Assembly (NCBI GenBank): GCA_036567085.1 | Contig: DATCVG010000099.1 | Coordinates: forward strand, 1-6,319 | Direction: 5' to 3' | Length of the DNA: 6,319 nt | Source: Methylopumilus sp036567085 | GTDB lineage: Bacteria; Pseudomonadota; Gammaproteobacteria; Burkholderiales; Methylophilaceae | Part shown: positions 1 through 6,319 of the stretch, one piece after another | How positions within the stretch are numbered: the first letter of the stretch is position 1 | Layout: each line of letters opens with the position of its first letter | The notes under the pieces: generated by a model | The model's database searches: none | Told to the model about the DNA's origin: nothing | The model's input: only the letters and a program-made list of their open reading frames with translations | Position numbers and translations under genes: made by a program

Positions 1-2553
1 TTAGAAATTTTAAGACATAGCCCCGTTGCAGTTAGGATCATGAGGGTATCTGATCGCCATATTACTTTTGCTAATCCTCGATATATGGAAATGTTTAAGG
101 TCAAAGAAAAGGACCTACAAACTTTAACCCCTCTTCAGGTATATCAACATAAAGAGGATTTTGAAGCGCTCAGTATCCGTATAAATGCGCAAGAAAATAT
201 TGTAGATGAGGTGTTGGCAATGAAAACTCTGGCTGGAGATTTATTGCAAGTTATGGGGTCATTTCATCATATGAAATACCTTGATCAAGATGTTGTTGTT
301 GCCTGGTTTTACGATGTCACGGCGGCTCATCAGGCGAAACAACTTGCCGAAGATGCAGCAAAAATGAAAAGTGAATTTTTAGCCAATATGAGCCATGAAA
401 TTAGAACACCAATGAATGGCATTATTGGTATGGCACATTTAGCCCTTAAAACTGATTTAAATCCAAGGCAACGAGATTATGTCCTCAAGATTCAGCAGGC
501 AGGTAAACATCTTTTAGGTATTATTAATGATATTTTAGATTTTTCTAAGATTGAAGCAGGTAAGTTAACCATAGAAGAAGTAAGTTTTGATATTGATGAA
601 ATGATGTCAAATATTTCGAGCATGATTAGTCAAAAATGCTCAGAAAAAAATTTAGAACTTATTTTTAAATTGCCTACTGATCTTCCTCACAAACTCATTG
701 GTGACCCATTAAGACTCTCACAAATTCTAATCAACTATGGAAATAATGCAATAAAATTCACAGAAAAAGGAGAAGTAATAATTTCGGCAGACATTCTTGA
801 ACAAGATGACGAAACTATTTTTCTAAAATTTAATGTATCTGATACCGGCATTGGATTAACGTCAGAACAAAAAGGTAAATTATTTCAGTCATTTCAGCAA
901 GCAGATACTTCGACCTCGCGAAAATTTGGTGGGACTGGTTTAGGACTTGCCATATCAAAACAACTAGCCAATCTGATGGGGGGTGACGTAGGTGTTGATA
1001 GTGAATTTGGTAAAGGCAGCACATTTTGGTTTACAGCTAAATTTAAACTTGATAAAACCATAACAAAGAGAGTTTTATTTAAAGAGGATTTAAGTAGTAA
1101 ATCTGTTTTGGTGATTGACGATAACGAATCCGCAAGAGTGATTATTGAAGATATGTTAATTGCCATGTCACTAAAGGTGGTTGCAGCAGAATCAGCAGAA
1201 AAAGGCTTGCAAGCAATTATTGATGGCGATAAACAAGGTACACCTTTTGATATGATTTTTGTTGACTGGCATATGCCACCAGGAATGAACGGTATTGAAT
1301 TTGTGAGAGCATTGAAAAAATTGATTATTAACAAAAAACCACCGTGTGTTCTTGTAACAGGTTATGCAAAAGATGATGTAATAAATGAAGCGACAATAGA
1401 AGGCATAGAGCATGTGATCGCAAAACCAATTAATGCCTCTTTACTATTTGAAACTATCTTAAGTATTTTCAATTTAGAAGCTCCAGAAGATAGCGCACAA
1501 AAAACCTATAACAATCATACAAAAATAGATCTCAATAGGTTTAAAGGCACAAGAATTCTCCTTGCAGAAGATAATTTACTCAATCAACAGATTGCAACTG
1601 AGATATTAGAGGATGAAGGATTTGTGGTAGAAATAGCTAATAATGGTGAAGAAGCTGTCAATATGACGAATAAATCGCAATACGATATTGTGTTAATGGA
1701 TATGCAAATGCCTATTATGGACGGACTTGAAGCAACGAAAACAATCCGCCAAAAATTTTCTAAAAATGATTTACCAATTTTAGCAATGACAGCTAACGCA
1801 TCTGATGCAGACAGGGATAAGTGTTTAGAAGCTGGGATGAATGCGCATATTACAAAGCCGATTGATCCAAATTTATTATTTGCTGGACTTGCTAAATGGA
1901 TTAAGGAAAAAAATTCAAAATTAATAAATGATGAAAAGACCTTAATCAGCGCAAAAGAAGAAATAAAGGTTCCAGAAATTAATGGGCTAGATTCTCGCTT
2001 GGGACTCCAGGTTGCGGCAGGAAAAGTTTCTCTTTATATAAAAATGTTAAAAACATTCTCTAATGATCAAATAAATGCAGTAAGTGATATTAAAAGGGCT
2101 CTAGATATAAAAGATTATTTAACAGCCCAAAGAGTCGCTCATACTCTTAAAGGAACATGCGGCAGCATAGGAGCAATTGAAATACAAAAAATAGCAGGTG
2201 AAGTTGAGGGGCAATGTTTAGATAAAATACAAGTTGATGAAATTATTAAAAATCTTGACCTAATTCAGCCTAAATTAATAAGCATTATTGATAGCATTAA
2301 AAAAACTTTGCCCGAGGATAAAAAATTAACTTCAACAACAATCTTTGACGATAGCCAAATTAAACTATTAATTAATAAATTATCAGAATTATTAGCAAAT
2401 AACGATACTGAAGCAAATGATTTACTTGAAAAGTCTCCAGAAGTTTTTATCCAATATTTTGGAAAAGACATGTTTAGTAAAATTTTTGATGCATCACGAA
2501 ATTTTGATTTCGAATCAGCATTAAATTTAGTAAATGAAAAGTTAGTTAAATAA
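1..2553 (+). CDS. Hybrid sensor histidine kinase (PAS-HisKA-HATPase-REC-REC-HPt), 5' partial
   Basis: This is a multi-step phosphorelay kinase. Residues below are numbered from the ATG at 40, but the frame is open to base 1 and the 13 codons before that ATG read as the start of a PAS domain, so the real start is upstream. In order: PAS up to about residue 94; a short coiled linker; HisKA with the H-box SHEIRTP (phosphoacceptor H119); HATPase about 217-337 with N-box GNNAIKF (N236), G1 DTGIGL (D268) and G2 GGTGLGLA (297-304); REC1 about 354-475 (D360/D361, D409, T440, K462); REC2 about 504-622 (E510/D511, D554, T584, K606); HPt about 650-756 with AHTLKGTCGS (H701); and an acidic helical tail to 837. 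All catalytic residues look intact. No membrane segment is visible, though one could lie upstream. The stop overlaps the next start by one base. From family knowledge, the HPt should pass phosphate to a receiver, and the adjacent response regulator is the obvious candidate. The input signal is unknown. Confidence 0.95.
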   Translation, partial: LEILRHSPVAVRIMRVSDRHITFANPRYMEMFKVKEKDLQTLTPLQVYQHKEDFEALSIRINAQENIVDEVLAMKTLAGDLLQVMGSFHHMKYLDQDVVVAWFYDVTAAHQAKQLAEDAAKMKSEFLANMSHEIRTPMNGIIGMAHLALKTDLNPRQRDYVLKIQQAGKHLLGIINDILDFSKIEAGKLTIEEVSFDIDEMMSNISSMISQKCSEKNLELIFKLPTDLPHKLIGDPLRLSQILINYGNNAIKFTEKGEVIISADILEQDDETIFLKFNVSDTGIGLTSEQKGKLFQSFQQADTSTSRKFGGTGLGLAISKQLANLMGGDVGVDSEFGKGSTFWFTAKFKLDKTITKRVLFKEDLSSKSVLVIDDNESARVIIEDMLIAMSLKVVAAESAEKGLQAIIDGDKQGTPFDMIFVDWHMPPGMNGIEFVRALKKLIINKKPPCVLVTGYAKDDVINEATIEGIEHVIAKPINASLLFETILSIFNLEAPEDSAQKTYNNHTKIDLNRFKGTRILLAEDNLLNQQIATEILEDEGFVVEIANNGEEAVNMTNKSQYDIVLMDMQMPIMDGLEATKTIRQKFSKNDLPILAMTANASDADRDKCLEAGMNAHITKPIDPNLLFAGLAKWIKEKNSKLINDEKTLISAKEEIKVPEINGLDSRLGLQVAAGKVSLYIKMLKTFSNDQINAVSDIKRALDIKDYLTAQRVAHTLKGTCGSIGAIEIQKIAGEVEGQCLDKIQVDEIIKNLDLIQPKLISIIDSIKKTLPEDKKLTSTTIFDDSQIKLLINKLSELLANNDTEANDLLEKSPEVFIQYFGKDMFSKIFDASRNFDFESALNLVNEKLVK

Positions 2554-2555
2554 TG
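2551..2555 (+). promoter_or_regulatory. Stop/start overlap TAATG between kinase and phosphatase
   Basis: The kinase stop TAA shares its last A with the ATG of the phosphatase gene. The preceding 20 bases are AT-rich with no recognisable GGAG-type ribosome binding site. Initiation probably depends on ribosomes finishing the kinase gene, which would keep the two proteins in a fixed ratio. Confidence 0.7.
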
Positions 2556-3710
2556 ACTACAAAACCAACCATACTGGTGGTAGATGATACGCCTGCTAAT
2601 CTTCAATTAATGAGTGGGCTGCTCCAAGAAGACTATAAAGTAAAAGCAGCAACAAACGGCGAAAAAGCTTTAAAAATTGCTTTTACAGATCCCCAGCCAG
2701 ATCTTATTTTATTAGATATCATGATGCCAGAAATGGATGGTTACGAGGTTTGTAAGCGACTTAAGGCAGATGAAAAAACGAATCAAATACCTATTATATT
2801 TCTAACTGCTAAAGCTGAAACACAGGATGAAGCATTGGGCCTTTCACTGGGGGCTGTTGATTATATTACAAAGCCTGTCAGCCCTCCCATTGCTCAAGCC
2901 AGAATAAAAACGCATATTGAGCTTTATCGCCAAAAAAGAGAATTAATTGAAAGTCAGCGATTGCTTGCAGATGAAATTAATGAGGCAGCTGCCTATATTA
3001 GGAGTTTATTACCATTACCATTAGAGGGTAAAGTGAGTACTTCTTGGCAGCATATTCCGTGCTCGTCTCTTGGAGGTGATGCTCTTGGATATCACTGGAT
3101 TGATGAAGATCACTTGAGTATATATCTAGTCGATGTTTGTGGTCATGGTGTGGGGGCTGCAATCTTATGCATATCTGCTATCAATGCAATTCGTTCACAA
3201 TCTCTCACAGACACAAATTTTAGGAGCCCGGCCTCTGTTTTAAAAGCCTTAAATGAAGCTTTTCCCATGGAAGATCAGAATAATAAATATTTTACTATCT
3301 GGTACGGTGTTTATCATAAGAAAAATCACGAATTAATTTTTTCAAGTGCGGGCCATCCTCATGCAATTTTATTTACGGGAAGTGATTTGAATAATAAAAC
3401 ACTTCAAACTCTAACCTCTGGAGGGTTGGCAATTGGTATGATGGGGGGTATCAATTTTAATGAAACTATTGTGCCATTAAATAATTTCAATAAGCTTTAT
3501 GTATTTAGTGACGGAGTTTACGAAATTACGCAAAAAGATGGCAAAGAGATGAATCTAGATGATTATACAAAGCTTATGAAAGAGAATTTTAGTGACTTGG
3601 AATTACTCGAATCAGAAAAAGTTTTAGAAAAAATTAAAAGCTTAAAAAATGAAATTGGCCCATTTGATGATGATTTTTCCCTCGTTGAATTAATTATTAA
3701 CGAAAATTAA
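2553..3710 (+). CDS. Response regulator with SpoIIE/RsbU-type PP2C phosphatase output
   Basis: This is a predicted cytoplasmic serine/threonine phosphatase controlled by a receiver domain. The REC domain covers about residues 5-125, with acidic pocket D11/D12, phosphoacceptor D55 (LLDIMMPEMDG), T85 and K107 (TKP). A helical, probably coiled-coil linker follows (about 118-150), then a SpoIIE-family PP2C domain about 160-384. Its metal-binding motifs are present: GGD at 174-176, DVCGHG at 194-199, FSDG at 318-321 and DDF at 373-375. Proteins of this architecture (RsbU/RssB/HsbR-like in general plan) typically dephosphorylate STAS-domain anti-sigma antagonists in partner-switching pathways. The ATG overlaps the kinase stop codon (TAATG) and no clear Shine-Dalgarno sequence precedes it, so translation is probably coupled. 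The upstream HPt-bearing kinase is the likely phosphodonor (inference). The substrate is not identifiable here because no STAS gene is in the window. Confidence 0.94.
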   Translation: MTTKPTILVVDDTPANLQLMSGLLQEDYKVKAATNGEKALKIAFTDPQPDLILLDIMMPEMDGYEVCKRLKADEKTNQIPIIFLTAKAETQDEALGLSLGAVDYITKPVSPPIAQARIKTHIELYRQKRELIESQRLLADEINEAAAYIRSLLPLPLEGKVSTSWQHIPCSSLGGDALGYHWIDEDHLSIYLVDVCGHGVGAAILCISAINAIRSQSLTDTNFRSPASVLKALNEAFPMEDQNNKYFTIWYGVYHKKNHELIFSSAGHPHAILFTGSDLNNKTLQTLTSGGLAIGMMGGINFNETIVPLNNFNKLYVFSDGVYEITQKDGKEMNLDDYTKLMKENFSDLELLESEKVLEKIKSLKNEIGPFDDDFSLVELIINEN

Positions 3711-3712
3711 AT

Positions 3713-5227
3713 ATGATAAAAATATTTTTACTTGTTCTTTATATCCTTATTCCATTGCAAGCTAATGCAAATAAAGAAATCCAGCCTATTTCTAATCTTG
3801 AAGATCTTAAAAATAAAAAAATTGGAGTTATGCTGGGATCAACACATGATGCATTTGCTCACAAACATTATCCTGAAGCTGATATTTTGCAATACAAAAG
3901 TCCTGCCGATGTATTACTCGGAGTGAAAACAGGCAAGGTTGATGTGGGTATTTACAATAATGTTTCACTCACAGAAATATTAAAAATAAATCCTGATTTA
4001 GCTGTAATCGACAAACCTTTTGAGTTTAGTCCTGTAGGTTTTGGTTTTAGTAAAAAAAATGTCGAGTTACATGCACAATTTAATACTTTTTTTCAAACTA
4101 TAAAAGATAGCGGTATTTACGATGACATGATTGAAAGGTGGACTAAAAAAGGCATTACTGATATGCCTAAAATAGATACTCCAAATAAAAATGGCTTATT
4201 AGTAGCAGGCCATGTAAGCGATGTAGGTCTCCCATTTGTTACTTTACGCAATAATGAAAATATTGGTTTAAATATTGAGCTTGCTAAAAGATTTGCTGCA
4301 TATTTAGGTAAGGATATTCGATTTGACGATATGGAATTTGGAGGGCTTATTCCTGCTCTTACTACAGGCAAGATTGATTTTATTGCAGTCACTCTCATGT
4401 TTACTGAAGAAAGGAAGCAAAAAATTAATTTTGGCGAACCATACTATGAAATTGGTATGAGCGCATTTGCCCTTAAAAAAAATATTGCCCTTTATAGTCG
4501 TGAAAATCACACTCTAGACAGCCCAACATTTTTTAAAAATATTTTAAATAGTTTCCAAAGTAATATTATTCAGGAAAAGCGTTATTTACTTCTTTGGGAT
4601 GGATTAAAAACTACAATAATAATTTCGATACTAGCTATAATTTTTGGCACTTTTTTGGGAAGTATCATTTGCTTTTTAAGGATGTCTAGAAATAAATTCT
4701 TAAATATTCCTGCGAAGATATATATCAGTATTTTAAGAGGTACTCCAGTTCTTGTAATATTAATGATTATCTTTTATGTAGTCTTTGCATCAGTGAATAT
4801 TAATCCTATTATTGTTGCAACTATTGCATTTGGGATGAATTGTGGTGCTTACGCTGCTGAAATTTTTAGAAGTGGCATTGAGGGAATAGAGAAAGGCCAA
4901 ATGGAAGCAGGCATAGCTATGGGCTTTAATAAAATAAAAACCTTCGTTTATATTATTCTTCCTCAAACTATTAGAAGAATTCTTCCAATTTATAAAGGTG
5001 AAATTATCACATTAGTCAAAATGACTTCCATTGTTGGTTATATTGCGGTCCAAGATTTAACTAAAGCGAGCGATATTATAAGAAGTCGAACATTTGATGC
5101 ATTTTTCCCCCTAATTTTTATTGCGATTTTATATTTCTTAATCTCATTAATTCTTATCCAGTCATTAGATTATCTTGAAAAAATTACAGATCCAAAATTT
5201 AAACGTAAAGTTAGAACGAAATTATGA
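3713..5227 (+). CDS. ABC transporter substrate-binding/permease fusion, polar amino acid family, permuted binding domain
   Basis: This one chain combines a periplasmic solute receptor and an inner-membrane channel. Residues 1-19 form a signal peptide with a hydrophobic core and a likely cut after ANA. Residues about 28-143 match the second lobe and C-terminal end of a family 3 binding protein (KKIGVMLGST, then YDDMIERW). A linker follows, then residues about 160-257 match the N-terminal lobe of the same family (GLNIELAKRF, GLIPALTTGKID, TEERKQKINF, EPYYEIG). About 40 residues later comes a HisM/GlnP-type permease with roughly five membrane segments (near 298-322, 345-361, 365-384, 434-448 and 462-485). 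The motif around 398-418 (EAG...G...LPQ) is the EAA loop that contacts the ATPase. R234 fits the usual ligand-carboxylate arginine. The position normally holding the amino-group-binding Asp looks like N82. No second permease gene is present, so a homodimer is likely. The substrate is inferred to be an amino acid or a related polar solute. The gene starts 2 nt after the phosphatase stop. Confidence 0.92.
   Translation: MIKIFLLVLYILIPLQANANKEIQPISNLEDLKNKKIGVMLGSTHDAFAHKHYPEADILQYKSPADVLLGVKTGKVDVGIYNNVSLTEILKINPDLAVIDKPFEFSPVGFGFSKKNVELHAQFNTFFQTIKDSGIYDDMIERWTKKGITDMPKIDTPNKNGLLVAGHVSDVGLPFVTLRNNENIGLNIELAKRFAAYLGKDIRFDDMEFGGLIPALTTGKIDFIAVTLMFTEERKQKINFGEPYYEIGMSAFALKKNIALYSRENHTLDSPTFFKNILNSFQSNIIQEKRYLLLWDGLKTTIIISILAIIFGTFLGSIICFLRMSRNKFLNIPAKIYISILRGTPVLVILMIIFYVVFASVNINPIIVATIAFGMNCGAYAAEIFRSGIEGIEKGQMEAGIAMGFNKIKTFVYIILPQTIRRILPIYKGEIITLVKMTSIVGYIAVQDLTKASDIIRSRTFDAFFPLIFIAILYFLISLILIQSLDYLEKITDPKFKRKVRTKL
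3794..4483 (+). other. Circularly permuted SBP_bac_3-like binding module (lobe 2 then lobe 1)
   Basis: In ordinary family 3 solute-binding proteins the order is N-lobe (GFDIDLAK, G.IPAL.SGK.D, T.ER), hinge, second lobe (LKGKKVGV..GTT), then a C-terminal helix ending near Y..I..KW. Here the second-lobe segment and C-terminal helix come first (residues about 28-143). They are followed by a linker rich in K, P, N and T, and then the N-lobe segment (residues about 160-257). The chain leaves at the hinge and runs to the first membrane segment. Each segment occurs once, so together they supply one complete binding domain in permuted order. An alternative is two half-domains left after internal deletion of a tandem pair, as in GlnP-type proteins with two binding domains. 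The lobe assignment rests on motif matching by eye. Confidence 0.78.
5224..5227 (+). promoter_or_regulatory. ATGA stop/start overlap between permease fusion and ATPase
   Basis: The ATPase start ATG and the permease stop TGA share two bases in the classic ATGA arrangement. No strong Shine-Dalgarno sequence precedes it. Coupled translation would suit two polypeptides that must assemble in equal numbers in one transporter. Confidence 0.75.
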
Positions 5228-6312
5228 TTAAAGTTGAAAATCTTTCTAAAAAATATGGCGATCTAGTTGTACTAAAAAATATTTCTACAGAAATAAAAAA
5301 AGGCGAAGTTGTCTCAATTATAGGACCGTCTGGCACTGGGAAAAGCACTTTCCTAAGATGTCTTAATCTTCTAGATGTGCCAAGTAGTGGAAGTATTTTT
5401 ATTGATGGCAAAAATATTTTAGATAAAAAGATTGATGTATCGAAAATACGTCAAAAAATGAATATGGTATTTCAGTCATTTAATTTATTTTCTCATCTGT
5501 CTGTTTTAGAAAATCTTACCTTAGGACCCATGAAACTTAAAGGGATGAGTGTCGATGCGGCAGAGAGTAAATCGATGGATTTATTAAGGCTTGTAGGTCT
5601 AGCTGAAAAAGCAGAAAACTATCCCGATGAACTTTCTGGGGGTCAAAAACAGCGTGTGGCAATTGCACGTTGTCTTGCGATGGAGCCAGAAATTATTTTA
5701 TTTGATGAGCCAACTTCAGCGCTAGATCCAACCATGGTAAGTGAGGTTTTGTCAGTGATTCGTCGTTTAGCTAAAGAGGGTATGACAATGATTATTGTCA
5801 CCCATGAAATGGCATTTGCGAAAGACGTTTCAAATCGAGTATTTTATATGGACCAGGGGTTGATTTATGAAGAAGGCTCTCCTCAGCAAATCTTTGATGC
5901 ACCTAAAAAAGATAGAACAAAAGTATTTATTAATCGCATTAGAAATTTTGTATTTAATATAAAAACAGAAGACTTTGATTTTTATGCGCTTAATGGCGAA
6001 ATCGAGGCTTTTTGTGAAAAGCAACTAGTGCCTAAATTAGTGAGAGCTAACTTACTCCGTGTTGTTGAGGAGCTGCTTATTTTATATAAGCCCTTTTTAA
6101 ATAAACTTGAGTTAGATCTTGAAATTACTCACTCAGAAAAAACCAACCAACTTGCCTTAACTTGCCAAAGCGAAGGCCATAGATTTAATCCATTGGAAAT
6201 TAATGATTTAGAGGATGACATTGGTTTAAAAATTATTAAAAAGTTTACTGAGGCGGTTAACTTTGAATGGAAAGATAATAAAAATAGACTAGAGCTGATA
6301 TTTAATAATTAA
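5224..6312 (+). CDS. Polar amino acid ABC transporter ATPase with C-terminal RsbW-like domain
   Basis: Residues 1 to about 228 are a complete GlnQ/HisP-type nucleotide-binding domain that should power the permease encoded just upstream. Walker A is GPSGTGKST (34-42), the Q-loop glutamine is Q84 (VFQSFNLF), the signature is LSGGQ (137-141), Walker B is IILFDE (157-162), the D-loop is SALD (165-168) and the switch histidine is H194. All look functional. Family members normally end near residue 240-250, but this one has about 110 extra residues. The extension has the layout of an RsbW/SpoIIAB-like HATPase_c_2 domain, namely RANLLRVVEELL, a beta-rich middle, G..FNPLE, IGLKIIKKF and a closing strand. 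It lacks the usual ATP-binding Asn and Asp. The start overlaps the permease stop by 4 nt (ATGA), so the two halves of the transporter are translationally coupled. The ATPase function is very secure, and the identity of the C-terminal domain is moderately secure. Confidence 0.95.
   Translation: MIKVENLSKKYGDLVVLKNISTEIKKGEVVSIIGPSGTGKSTFLRCLNLLDVPSSGSIFIDGKNILDKKIDVSKIRQKMNMVFQSFNLFSHLSVLENLTLGPMKLKGMSVDAAESKSMDLLRLVGLAEKAENYPDELSGGQKQRVAIARCLAMEPEIILFDEPTSALDPTMVSEVLSVIRRLAKEGMTMIIVTHEMAFAKDVSNRVFYMDQGLIYEEGSPQQIFDAPKKDRTKVFINRIRNFVFNIKTEDFDFYALNGEIEAFCEKQLVPKLVRANLLRVVEELLILYKPFLNKLELDLEITHSEKTNQLALTCQSEGHRFNPLEINDLEDDIGLKIIKKFTEAVNFEWKDNKNRLELIFNN
5971..6309 (+). other. Degenerate GHKL (RsbW/SpoIIAB-like, HATPase_c_2) domain fused to the ABC ATPase
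   Basis: The segment covers residues about 250-362 of the ATPase protein. It has the RsbW-like order: an N-terminal helix with acidic and aromatic residues (LNGEIEAFCEKQLV), a helix equivalent to the N-box helix (LLRVVEELLILYKPF), two strands (LELDLEITH and NQLALTCQ), a G..FNPLE turn, a IGLKIIKKF helix and a final strand (NRLELIF). In active family members the N-box has Asn where L287 sits, and the G1 box has Asp where S316 sits; G318 and the I-G-L of the later box remain. ATP binding and kinase activity are therefore doubtful, and a protein-binding role is more likely (inference). It could instead be an unrelated regulatory domain that resembles the fold by chance. Confidence 0.65.
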
Positions 6313-6319
6313 ATTGATA

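Noticed and set aside
40..42. ATG at 40 as the true start of the kinase
   Set aside because: The frame is open upstream to base 1, and the preceding codons (LEILRHSPVAVRI) continue a typical PAS domain, so this Met is internal.
894..1334. Minus-strand open frame of 146 codons inside the kinase gene
   Set aside because: It lies opposite an unmistakable HATPase/receiver coding region, its translation shows no recognisable domain, and such antisense frames are expected opposite AT-rich genes.
2265..2606. Minus-strand open frame of 113 codons across the kinase/phosphatase junction
   Set aside because: It is antisense to two well-supported genes, its translation is low in recognisable features, and it has no ribosome binding site.
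3071..3080. GGAGGTGAT, a strong Shine-Dalgarno-like string inside the phosphatase gene
   Set aside because: It encodes the essential GGD metal-site motif and is not followed by a suitable start giving a sensible product, so it is explained by protein coding.
4052..4059. Runs of eight A (also at 4475-4482) as possible programmed slippage sites
   Set aside because: Both lie within continuous, well-matched coding sequence, and A-runs are common in this AT-rich DNA. No alternative frame product or stimulatory structure was seen.
6313..6319. Search for a transcription terminator after the ATPase
   Set aside because: Only seven bases follow the stop codon, too few to judge. No hairpin followed by a T-run is visible in the window end.

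Overview
This 6.3 kb window is one plus-strand gene cluster of four tightly packed genes with almost no non-coding DNA. The DNA is AT-rich by eye, uses TGA as a normal stop, and encodes a cleavable signal peptide ahead of a periplasmic-type binding module. Together these suggest a Gram-negative bacterium, probably an AT-rich proteobacterium. The lineage is a weak inference, because no rRNA or other taxonomic marker is present.

Layout: (1) From base 1 to 2553 there is a multi-domain hybrid histidine kinase whose reading frame is open to the window edge, so its true N-terminus lies upstream. It carries PAS, HisKA, HATPase, two receiver domains and an HPt domain. (2) From 2553 to 3710 there is a response regulator with a SpoIIE/RsbU-type PP2C phosphatase output. 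(3) From 3713 to 5227 there is a single polypeptide with a signal peptide, an amino-acid-type substrate-binding module and a HisM/GlnP-type ABC permease. The two lobes of the binding module appear in swapped (circularly permuted) order. (4) From 5224 to 6312 there is a GlnQ/HisP-type ABC ATPase with an extra C-terminal domain of about 110 residues. That domain resembles the RsbW/SpoIIAB class of GHKL (HATPase_c_2) proteins but lacks the key ATP-binding residues. The genes overlap by 1 nt, are separated by 2 nt, and overlap by 4 nt respectively, which argues for one transcript with translational coupling. No promoter or terminator lies inside the window.

How they may work together (inference): the kinase relay can feed phosphoryl groups through its HPt to the receiver of the phosphatase, as in partner-switching regulation. 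The adjacent ABC transporter is built from just two polypeptides and carries an RsbW-like domain on its cytoplasmic ATPase. That places a partner-switching-type module physically on an amino-acid transporter. The cluster could therefore be an integrated device in which solute binding or transport is sensed and coupled to, or controlled by, the PP2C pathway. No STAS-domain (anti-sigma antagonist) gene, the usual phosphatase substrate, is present here. It would have to lie outside the window.
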